A stretch of 64,000 bases of DNA from Malachius bipustulatus (taxonomy: Eukaryota; Arthropoda; Insecta; Coleoptera; Melyridae). Every line of letters starts with the position of its first letter. Position 1 is the first letter of the stretch. Location: positions 2,914,001 to 2,978,000 of the forward strand of contig OU342631.1 of NCBI GenBank assembly GCA_910589415.1. Direction: 5' to 3'. Under the pieces are notes generated by a model, which saw only the letters and a list, made by a program, of their open reading frames with translations, ran no database searches and was not told the DNA's origin. Of the stretch, positions 55,254 to 64,000 are shown in pieces. Position numbers and translations under genes: made by a program.

Positions 55254-56573
55254 TACAGGGTGTATCAGAGATGTTGGGCTAAATTTGAAGGAGTGGTTCC
55301 TTTCATAAATTTGAGTTAAAAAATAAGTTTAAGCTCAAAATGACGTTTCGTTTAAAAGATAAAGGGTGTTATTGAACTTAAAAAAATATAAGAGTTTTTG
55401 GTTATAACTTGTGTAAATTTAAACCGATTTTGTTGATACTTGGTATGAACAATAAACAAACAAAGGCCTTTAATTTAGCTATTTCAGATTTTATGAATGT
55501 CTTCCAGTGACATAGATATTTAGGGCTTTTTCTCTTTTCCCTCCGTATCTTTTACGCCGCTGACTTTTTTCCAATTACAGAACCGTTATTCGATTACCCA
55601 TACATTTTACAAAAAAAGTATATCTTAATGTTTTTCATGCGGCCCACCGTTTTTGAGATACTAGAAGTTTCCTCAATAAGAAATGTCACTAATCTAATAT
55701 TCAGGGTTGGAGTCACTTTTTTCTCCCTGTCTTCCACGCTACTGACTTTATTGCAAATACAAACGTTGTTTATTAGCCAATGAATTAGAGAATCAAAAAG
55801 TATTCTTTAGTTTTTCCCATACGATGCACTATTTTTGAGATATTTAAAGTTTCCTCGGGCAATGTCACTAATCATCATTAATAATAACATCTTGCATAAA
55901 AATTCTAGTCGGATAAATTTTAATGAAATGCAACAATTTTGTAATGTAAATTGCCCAACATTACCTGACAAAAATTAAAATATTTCAAAAACCTAATTTA
56001 TGATTGATATGAAAAAACCTAAAGGATAGTTTTTTATTCTAAATTGCTTGGGCTATTGCAGAATGGTTTTCTATTAGCAATAAATAAGTCAGTGGCGTAA
56101 AATATGGGAAGGGAAAAGTAGCTCCAATCTTGACTATGCCACTGGAAAACATCTACAAAATCTGAAATACCCAAATTAAAGAGCTTTGTTTGCTTATTGT
56201 TCGTGCAGACTTAATTTCATCAAAATCGGTGTAAATTTACACGAGAGTTTATAACCAAAAACTCTTATTATATTTTTTTAAAGTTTGGCACCCTTTGTTG
56301 TCCGTATTCACAAACAATAATTTCCTAAATAATTACGTAATTAATTAAATGAGTGAGATGGAGATATATGCAGTTTTTTTGCAATAGAATGAGATGGGGA
56401 TAATTGATTACGTAATTATTTAGGAAATTATCGTTTGTGAATACGGGCAAGACGGGCATGTATCTTTTAAACGAAACATATCATATTTTGAGCTGAAACT
56501 TATATTTGTTTCTTACATTTATGAGGGGAATCACCCCTTCAAGTTTGGACCAACATCTCTGATACACCCTGTA
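55254..56573. mobile_element. Palindromic transposon, TACAGGGTG ends (family 8)
   Basis: TACAGGGTGTATCAGAGATG and its complement bound 1.32 kb. Arms pair through CAAAATGACGTTTCGTTTAA. The echo appears as AAGGGTG at 55362, 106 bp inside. In the left half a unit of about 180 bp (CTTTTCCCTCCGTATCTTTT ... GTTTTTGAGATACTAGAAGT) is repeated in tandem at about 55525-55700 and 55712-55875. A smaller palindrome (56302-56447) is inserted in the right arm. Confidence 0.85.
56302..56447. mobile_element. Small hairpin element nested in family 8
   Basis: CCGTATTCACAAACAATAAT at the left pairs with the right end (...CGTTTGTGAATACGG). Arms of about 50 bp, loop about 45 bp containing GAGATGGAGA and GAGATGGGGA. 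It interrupts the CACCCTTT echo of the host arm. Confidence 0.8.
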
Positions 56574-57680
56574 CCTACCTATAGTGCTTATATTTATAGC
56601 TTTAAAACGCTAGTATGCTAAATCTTCACTTATTAAAAATTAGCAACTGATGTAGAAGCAGCTAAAGTTGGCGGTTTTTTCTCCTTGTGTGGGATAAACA
56701 AATAAGATTTTGCTGGAACTATAGGTAGCTATATTACCTACTACAATTAACGCCCTCCATCTTTCACACTCACGCAGCTCGGAAAACTTGTGTTATAAAG
56801 AAGTTTGAAAGTTTCGAATGAATTTTTGCAAAAGTTAAAACAATAACAAAAAACGCTCAGTTTTCATTTTTTTATTGCAATTTTTTTTTATTTGTGTACC
56901 GAGTTTAATTTATTAAAGTATCAATAATTATTATTAGTACCTAATTAGTCATTTTTATGACGCAAATGCGCACAATCTCAAATATATAGGTACTATTTTT
57001 AAATTTTTGTCAATGACTGCATGACCTGTGTGGTTTTTTCTGTTTTCAATAATAATACAAAAAAAACTTATTGGTAATAAGTATACCTATACTACCTACC
57101 TATTTTTTTGATTTATATGTAAGGAGGTATATACCTAACTGCCTATACTGTTTAAATAAAACAATGACACCGCAGCAATTTTTTTGAGACTATTAAAGAT
57201 GAAAATGGCATTTTCTGTAATCGACCCCACAACACATTTAGCAATAAAATCCCTTCTAAGATTGTTCCAGGAATATGTAAAGTATTTTTTTTATACTTTA
57301 ATAACTTTATTTAGGTATAGCAGGTAGGTATATCGAGTTATATTTATATTATTATGCCCTGCATTAAGGTACCTACTATTAATCATCCATGCATGCCGCA
57401 GTCAAGAAAGCATTGGATAGGCATCATAAAACTTATAGTTACCTACCTACCAACCAACCTAAGAATAATTATTATTAATTAATTAAAAAGGAAATAATCA
57501 AACATGAATCATATAATATACAGTCATATAATATTCTCTACATTCGTAAGTATATGTGGTATGTGACTGTAGGTAACTAATTAATTACCTACTGGGTAAA
57601 AAATCACGAAATAATGTATAAGTAGCTAGTAGCTGAGGAAATAGGTCATCGTGTAAATATGCGATAATGGCAGGTACACA
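56574..57680. other. AT-rich DNA with a repeat remnant and TAGGTAGGTA tracts
   Basis: Includes the half element at 56622-56835. Beyond it are several GTAGGTACCTAC-type short repeats (57080-57450) and no gene. Confidence 0.4.
56622..56835. repeat. Half copy of the 23240-24500 palindromic family
   Basis: GCTAAAGTTGGCGGTTTTTT, CCTTGTGTGGGATAAACAAA and CGGAAAACTTGTGTTATAAA match, in reverse complement, the order found at 23215-23390. Only one arm is present. Confidence 0.65.
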
Positions 57681-57699
57681 CCACATGTGTGTAAGGTGT

Positions 57700-58186
57700 G
57701 TAAAAAAGAGACGATGAAGACGTGCCGCTCCCTAGAGACTAGAGAGAGATGACCGCGCGGCCCGCGCGCGTAGTCCAAACCGAACAACAGAACGTCGCGT
57801 CGCAGGAATCGCAGGTGTGGTCAGTCTCGGTACAGAAAACGAAACAGCAAACAGCCAGAGCCGAGTTCACGCACACGCACAGACAACAATAATTACAACA
57901 ATCAAAACAAGTGTCCGTTTTAAAAGAAAACATTGTCCGAGTGCCTAATTCTTTATGTTATCAAAACAAGCACAGTTTCATAATAGTTTAGTTTCCTTTA
58001 TTACTAAAGAAAGTGGAGTTCCTGTGATCCTTGAATTTTATGTAACGTGAACGCTTTCAAGAAGCAGCAAAGTTTACGCCTAATCAGCCTGCCTGGGTGC
58101 CTGGCCTGGTGACTTCGACTTGTGTTCACAGTTTACATGACTTGCCTCCCGACTTCCGACAGTGATAAATTCTGAATCATCCGAGG
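57700..58186 (+). promoter_or_regulatory. Probable 5'UTR exon and promoter of a plus-strand gene
   Basis: A TE-free island with CGCGCGGCCCGCGCGCG and CA-rich text, richer in GC than any nearby stretch, ends at a donor-like CCGAG|GTAAAT (58186/58187). TCAGTC at about 57819 matches the arthropod initiator consensus. A 46-codon frame starting at 57749 (ATGACCGCGCGG) could be an upstream ORF. Stops fill the rest, so this is probably non-coding leader. The coding exons would lie to the right; see 63409-63533. Confidence 0.5.
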
Positions 58187-58525
58187 TAAATATTATTAAT
58201 CGTTTTATTTATTAATTGATTAAAATCGACACAATAATAATTAATAATTAACAAAAACAAGCACGGACTACTCTACTTAATTATTATTGGAAAGCTTACA
58301 AAAGTCGTTCAGAAAACAGAAATTATTACAAATGACTGATGAGTAATTCTTATTTAATAAGAGGTAGGTATGACCTTTTTATGTGGGCGTTTGTTAAAAG
58401 TACACAGCTTTTTAGGAAGTTTATAATAAGTCACTTGGTGAGCTTCAGAATATTATTCTGCAAGAAATGTTCTTTTTTTTAGTACTTAACCTACTTTTTT
58501 TTCAAGTTAGCTCGCACCTTTACTA

Positions 58526-59508
58526 TACAGGGTGTAACATAAGTACTGCGAAAGATTTCAGGGGGTGATTCATCCTGAGATCATTTTAAGAAAAAAAGTT
58601 CATATGAACATGGGTCCGAAAATGCTTACCCGCTGCGTTATAGGTAGCCCCTTAAAGTTGGGACCCTGAGGAAGGTTTTTATTTATTATCTCCGCAACCG
58701 GTCAACATAAAGATGACGAAATTTACCACATCCACCAATGTTTTTATGCCCAATAAGATAGACTGTAGATCACTTTGAAATTTTCACCAAGGGTGGGTTA
58801 AAACTGGTGGGTGTGGGGCAAAAATTACCCCAACTTTTTTGTATCAATAGTTTTTTCAATTTTGATGTGAAATTATGGAATATTGAAGCTTTCTGCTTAA
58901 AAAAGTCACGCTTGTTCAACTTGGATAAGATGCACCGTTTTCGAGAAAAATCCATTTGAAAATTATTTATTTTGCTTCTCTTGATCCGAAAAATGAATTT
59001 GCTTTCAATGACATGGGGGCAGAGTAAAATTGGCGTTCTGCAATACTTATAGGTACGTTTCAGAGAAATACAATGAAATTTTGAAATGGATTTTTCTCGA
59101 AAACGGTGCATCTTATCGAAGTTGAACAAGAATGACTGTTTTACGCAGAAAGCTTCAATATTCCATAATTTCACATCAAAACTGAAAAAAAAAAATTGAT
59201 ACAAAAAAGTGGAGGTAATTTTTACCCCAAACCCCCCAGATTTAACCCACCCTTGGTGAAAAAGTGATCTACAGTCTATCTTATTAGGCATAAAAAACAT
59301 TGGTGGATGTGGTAAATTTCGTCATCTTATGTTGACCGGTTGCGGAGATAATAAATAAAAACCTTCCTCAGGGTCCCAACTTTAAGGGGCTACCTATAAC
59401 GCAGCGGGTAAGCATTTTCGGACCCATGTTCATATGAACTTTTTTTCTTAAAATGATTTCAGGAATCACCCCCTGAAATCTTTCGCACTACTTTATGTTA
59501 CACCCTGT
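58526..59508. mobile_element. Long palindromic transposon, TACAGGGTGTAACATAAGTA ends (family 9)
   Basis: Nearly the whole 983 bp folds on itself: arms of about 440 bp include CATATGAACATGGGTCCGAA, GGGACCCTGAGGAAGG and CCATTTGAAAATT-type text, with a short centre around 59000-59050. Arm identity is high. A 176-codon minus-strand open frame crosses the centre but is only a by-product of the symmetry and matches nothing. If real, it sits in the first intron of the gene starting at 57.7 kb. Confidence 0.9.
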
Positions 59509-60361
59509 GGTACAAATAAAATAGAAGTAAATAAAACAAAAAATTATTTCTACTCTTCAATTAGGTGTAGGTATTGTATTGGGTTGGGGTAAATACGAGG
59601 GTAAATAAGTACTTATAACTCCTAACCCTAAAGCCATAGTAAAATACTGTTAGATTGGGGCTCGAATTGGGGTTTGGGTTGGGGATTCACAAAACTGAAA
59701 ATGTTGGTGTTTACAATTATTATTTATGTGAAAATTATGGAGGGGTCAAAAATGGGGTTCACATAATTGTGAAAATTTGGGGCTTTACGCTTCACAATAA
59801 TAATTATTGTGCAAATTTGGTGATTAACAATCATATTTTATTGTTAAAACTTGTCCATTAGGCACCTGCTACTTTGGAATAATCGAGGGAATAATTGAAT
59901 GACAAGAAAAGAAAATGCAATAAGAAACATTAAACATTGCATTATTGCTTCATTACAGAGATTAAAGAGTTTGCAAATCACATAACATAACATGACTACC
60001 ATTATTATAATGTGGAATGTGGATGATGTCGCAACAAAAAAAGCTATTATTAAATAAAAAATGAAATTTTCTAAATTTGAAGATTGAAGGAGTGTAAATA
60101 GAGCCAAAATTTTCTAACCACTGAGGGTACGGTTATGGTCATGAACTCATGACCCAAAAAACAAGAAACGAGGAAGGTAAATGTCCATTAATTACCTTAT
60201 TAGTTTCAATCTCGGTTTTAATTCAAGTGGAATAAACTTTTAACAGTATGCACCTTTTTCAGCATTAAGTTTGAATTCTCCATTACTTTTGAAAAAATAT
60301 CATTTAATATGGGTAGGTGAAGCTGTTATACCACTTATTAAAATTTTATAAAAACAAACTA
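59509..60361. other. No gene recognised
   Basis: Short GGGGTTTGGG and AATAATTATTGTG tracts at 59640-59800. No supported exon. Confidence 0.35.
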
Positions 60362-60716
60362 TACAGGGTGTTTAAAAATGAGTATCGAATATTTGGAGAG
60401 GGTACAGTATGGACCAAAAGAAATCAAAAAGTCTTTATAAACATTGGTCCGCAAATTGACGGTTTCGAAAATATACTTAGAGAATTTTTCAAATTATTTT
60501 AATGTTAAATGGGGTCGGAGTATTCAGTATTCCTCCATCGCCCTAACATTGTCATATTGGCAGTGCCCGAAACTCAATCAAGAGATCTTCCATCCAAACA
60601 ACAACAGAGCCACCAGATTGGATGTTGTTTGAATGGAAGCTCTCTTGATTGAGTTTCGGGCACTACAAATATGACAAAAATGTTACGGCGATGGAGGAAT
60701 ACTCCGACCCCATTTA
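60362..60716. mobile_element. Truncated TACAGGGTG element with a central hairpin
   Basis: TACAGGGTGTTTAAAAATGA begins a left arm. At 60508-60714 a strong hairpin follows: AAATGGGGTCGGAGTATTC, CCTCCATCGCC and CAGTGCCCGAAACTCAATC are mirrored about a GAGCCACCAGATT loop. No matching right terminus exists, so the right outer arm is deleted. Confidence 0.7.
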
Positions 60717-61295
60717 ACAGGCTAGTAATTGCACTTTATGTGCTTTATACTCATACGACCTGCATTAATTCTTTTATTTATTATAAACAACACCAAAAGA
60801 TTAGATAAGGGGATAGGTGATAAGGTAAGAAATAGAATTATCTTTCACAGATAATTATTTTTTCATTTTTATTTTATTTTGCAATAACCTGCATTTTCTG
60901 TTACAATCGGCTATTAATCAGACAAACCCTAATTAAATGACATTAGTTATCAGTATACAAGCTCTAAATTGCTATGAATGTTGATTCTAATATAATTAGC
61001 CGACACGAATTTTATGTATGATCGTGGCAATGGCGTTGCTACAGAAGCGCGTCGTCTTCATGTTGAAGCTTATCCAAATCGCCAGATCCCTACAGATCGT
61101 ATTTTTTATGGTTTTATTTATACTTTTCATCGTTTGTACAAAAAAAAAAAGTGGAGACGCAAAATGTTAGAATAATTTTAAAAATCCTTCCTTATATTTG
61201 AAACAGTCAATTTGCAGACCAATAATGTTTATTGAGATCTTTTGACATATTTTGGTTGTATACTGTATACTGTACCGTATCCAAATATTCAATAC
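60717..61295. other. No gene recognised
   Basis: CGTGGCAATGGCGTTGCTACAG-like text at about 61020-61130 resembles DNA found in transposase UTRs but cannot be assigned. Confidence 0.35.
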
Positions 61296-62397
61296 TTAAT
61301 TTGGTACGTTGCATATTCTCGATAGAGCGCACTTTTTAGCAGAAAATTGAATTTTTTCCCACAACCGGTTTTTCCGGAAATGTTAACAACTTTTTATTTT
61401 TAAATGGGACACCCTATATATTATTATATTTTTGGATTCTATACATTTGTACGAATCCAACAATACCGCATAAGTACCATTTTAAATGTCAAATTTGTTT
61501 TTATTTAATTTTTTATTTCTCAATTATAGTGTGCCATGACTATTTCGTTTTACTCAGATTGGATCATTTGCTAGAAAAATCGAATTTTTGTTCAAAGTAC
61601 TAAATTGAGTGATTTATGGATAAATTATGCGCACCGGAATGATTTTTGAGCTGGATTATTTTTTTCAAATGGTACCATATTGGTAGGTACCGAGGTAACA
61701 TCTACTAGTACTCTTAATAAGGGACATTTTGGTGTACCCATTTTGCATATGTGACGAACACAACTGAAATGGTACTTTACCAAAGAATCTTAGTTACTTT
61801 CTTGGTAATTTTCTAATGGAACAATTTCTAAACATAAAAATCTTTGGTAAAGTACCATTTCAGTTGTGTTCGTCACAGATGCAAAATGGGTACACCAAAA
61901 TGTCCCTTATTGGAAGTACTATAATAATATGGTACCTCGGTACCAATGTACCATTTGAAAAAAAAGGATCCAGCTCAAAAAATCATTCCGGTGTGCATAA
62001 TTTATCCATAAATCACTTAATTTAGTACTTTGAACAAAAATTCGATTTTTCTAGCATAAGATGATCCAATTGGAGTAAAACGAAATAGTCATGGCACACT
62101 ATAATTGAGAAATAAAAAATGAAATAAAAACAAATTTGACATTTAAAATGGTACTTATGTGTTATTGTTGGATTCGTTTCGTACAAATGTATAGAATTCT
62201 AAAATATAATAATATATAGGTGTCCTATTTAAAAATAAAAAGTTTGTAACATTTCCGGAAAAACCGGATGTGGGAAAAAATTCAATTTTCTGCTAAAAAG
62301 TGCGCTCTATCGAGAATATGCGACGTACCAAATTTCAAAAAATTATTTCAAAAAATAAAGAAAAAAAGGGGGTGTACCATGCCTGTGACACACACTC
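61296..62397. mobile_element. Palindromic transposon, copy B of the TACAGTGTGTGTCACAGGC family
   Basis: Same inner order as 50327-51172 (GATAGAGCGCACTTTTTAGC, GGTTTTTCCGG, GGTACCGAGGTA). The left terminus is lost. The right end has GCCTGTGACACACACTCTA. The centre differs: an extra hairpin GGTACTTTACCAAAGA...TCTTTGGTAAAGTACC (about 61770-61857) is present. The arms are 95% or so alike by eye to copy A. Confidence 0.88.
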
Positions 62398-63408
62398 TAT
62401 AGCATTGGTTTACTTTTTCATCCACAATAAGGGGGCAGTATGAGTTAATATGCACTATGAACTATGACTTAATTTGCCTTGAATCACTTATTGCCAGAAT
62501 CGTTGGCATGGAATTTACAAGTTATTTGCAATTTTACAAAATTTGAACGTCTTGAAACATTATCTGAATTTTAATTTTAATATAGAAAAAATTCCAAGAA
62601 ATCAAGAATTTTTACAATTTTTAATTACATCATTACCTTCTTCTGACTAAAGTAGCTTCATTCATTCAATTATTCTACTTTGGAGTTAATTTAAAAGGTA
62701 ATATTTGACACACATAATATTTGGGCGATATATGGCTAACTCTCGAGGGGTAACTTTTTCAATTGGCGCATTGTTGATAGCAACTACATAGAAACACACT
62801 GTAACTATGGTGATGAGGTTACTAAATTAAATAGATATTGATTACAGTAACTGGATCTTAAATATTCTTTATTACACCATGAAGAATATTTAAGACCTGG
62901 TTACTGTTATCAATATTTATTTGTTTATTTAATTTAGTTAATTTAGTTAAAATAGTTGCAGTTTTATTGTATGTTTCTGTGTACATTGTTTTCAACAATT
63001 TATTAACAGTAGTGTGTTTTTCTTTATTCAAAAATGAACAAGCGATTCTTCAAAGTAAGGGCTGACTCATTTTACTTTAATTATTTTTCAAAATATAGTT
63101 TTATATATAAGGAGTAGGTAAAGAGCACCCATTCATTAGTCATTTAATTTTCAGTTATTCTTTAAATGTGAAAAATCAACAAGGGCACAGATTTTTAGCA
63201 ATCTTTACAAGAATATCTTGAATCATTCGATGATATTTGAAATTTCCCTACTTTGTATTGGGCTTTAGGTTATTAGGTTATGGTATTGAAAATAAAAATT
63301 TAAAAATCAGTCGAGTTTTATAAAATCAAAAAGAGCCGATCGACTCCTTGTTCACATGTTTATTCCATTAATCTTAAATTTTTTTTTGTCATATTTGTTT
63401 CTATTTAG
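62398..63408. other. AT-rich DNA with one hairpin
   Basis: Apart from the hairpin at 62822-62938 no element or gene was recognised. Confidence 0.4.
62822..62938. repeat. Hairpin of about 117 bp
   Basis: ATTAAATAGATATTGATTAC and CTTAAATATTCTT are mirrored by AAGAATATTTAAG and the complement ending ...TTTAAT. Loop of about 12 bp (TATTACACCATG). Confidence 0.75.
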
Positions 63409-63533
63409 TAAAACCAAATACGCTAAACTATCAATACCTGACACTTTCTCTCACAACGGACAACAATTTTTACAGCGCCTTCATGCAGGACTTGGTGTCG
63501 GTGTCACTAAGATGTTTTCAAATTCAAAATTAG
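63409..63533 (+). CDS. Candidate internal coding exon, function unknown
   Basis: A long pyrimidine tract ending in TTTCTATTTAG precedes 125 nt that are open in one frame and more balanced in base composition than the flanks. They end at TTAG|GTAACT. The product reads KTKYAKLSIPDTFSHNGQQF and LQRLHAGLGVGVTKMFSNSKL. I do not recognise the family. The exon could belong to the gene whose leader exon is at 57.7-58.2 kb, same strand. The ATG at 63356 upstream of the acceptor is then irrelevant. Confidence 0.35.
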
Positions 63534-64000
63534 GTAACTTTTCACGGTTTTTCGACATCTTCAGTCAATCATAATTATTGTTAATTTGCCATTAGTAATT
63601 GAACGTTTTAGTTTTACATTGGCAACACTGCTAAAGTTGTTGCGCATCGACACAATAGTAGGTACCTACCTATTGATAGTTTAGCGTATTTGGTAAAACT
63701 ATAAGCATTTCTTTACTTATAAAATTAGATGGCAGGGATCTGAAAATGTTGTTTTTAGTTGCTTTATATTAATGTCAAAATGAAAGTGATTTTATTTTGG
63801 CTGTGGTTGTATTATTTTTGAGGTTGTTATTGTCTATTTCATTTTGTTTTTTTTTTATTTTTCTCTATCTTGTTGTTTTATTATTGCGATTGCATTGTGG
63901 ATGGATGTTGGAGTGGAAAGTGTTTAGTAGTGGTAGCATCGTAGTTGTTATCATGCTAGTTGGTTGTGACAGTAAGAATAAGTTTTTATTTTTATTATTA
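63534..64000. other. Right edge, no feature recognised
   Basis: AT-rich sequence, later T- and G-rich, running off the window. Presumed intron if the preceding exon is real. Confidence 0.35.

Noticed and set aside
58770..59300. 176-codon open frame on the minus strand
   Set aside because: It lies across the centre of a near-perfect palindrome; the two halves are mirror images of repeat DNA and no domain is visible.

Overview
This is a 64 kb piece of an AT-rich animal genome, almost certainly from an arthropod and most likely an insect. The evidence is spliced genes with GT-AG introns, an insect-type claudin-like tetraspan protein, a mariner relic, a Tigger/pogo-like DNA transposon, and a non-LTR retrotransposon whose ORF1 resembles insect DUF4780 proteins. 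I cannot name the order or species from the sequence alone. There are no bacterial operons, no viral genome and no CRISPR array.

Layout. From 1 to about 21 kb lies a gene-poor region packed with palindromic (fold-back) elements, degenerate repeats and a mariner pseudogene. At 21.1-21.3 kb, minus strand, is a first coding exon with a signal peptide, probably of a glypican. From 22 to 26 kb there are inverted minisatellites, fold-back elements and the 3' end of an old LINE. From 28.1 to 43.5 kb, plus strand, runs a HAD-family phosphatase of the pseudouridine-5'-phosphatase type (PUDP/Gs1l). Its cap domain is encoded by two adjacent exons of exactly 219 nt each, with identical phases and only 32 nt between them, so they are probably mutually exclusive. 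The 11.6 kb intron after them holds a broken Tigger-like transposon (about 31.97-42.19 kb) with long inverted terminal repeats. A nearly full-length, apparently intact 5.5 kb LINE (34.2-39.7 kb) sits inside its transposase gene, flanked by a 13-14 bp target-site duplication.

At 47.3-47.8 kb, minus strand, is the last exon of a PfkB-family sugar kinase of pseudouridine-kinase type, tail to tail with the phosphatase. Pseudouridine kinase and pseudouridine-5'-phosphatase catalyse opposing steps at pseudouridine monophosphate, so their adjacency deserves attention. At 49.0-53.1 kb, plus strand, is a complete two-exon claudin-like gene with the W-GLW-C-C signature. At 57.7-58.2 kb is a probable 5'UTR exon and promoter of a plus-strand gene whose body lies to the right; a candidate coding exon is at 63.4 kb.

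The dominant unexplained structure is a set of about 20 palindromic elements. Many start TACAGGGTG and end CACCCTGTA. In several otherwise unrelated families a second copy of the terminus recurs about 110 bp inside each end, and the long TIRs of the Tigger-like element show the same echo. I infer that many of these palindromes are non-autonomous passengers of pogo/Tigger-type transposases with bipartite ends.

All calls come from reading the sequence. No alignment, splice-site model, RNA data or database search was available.
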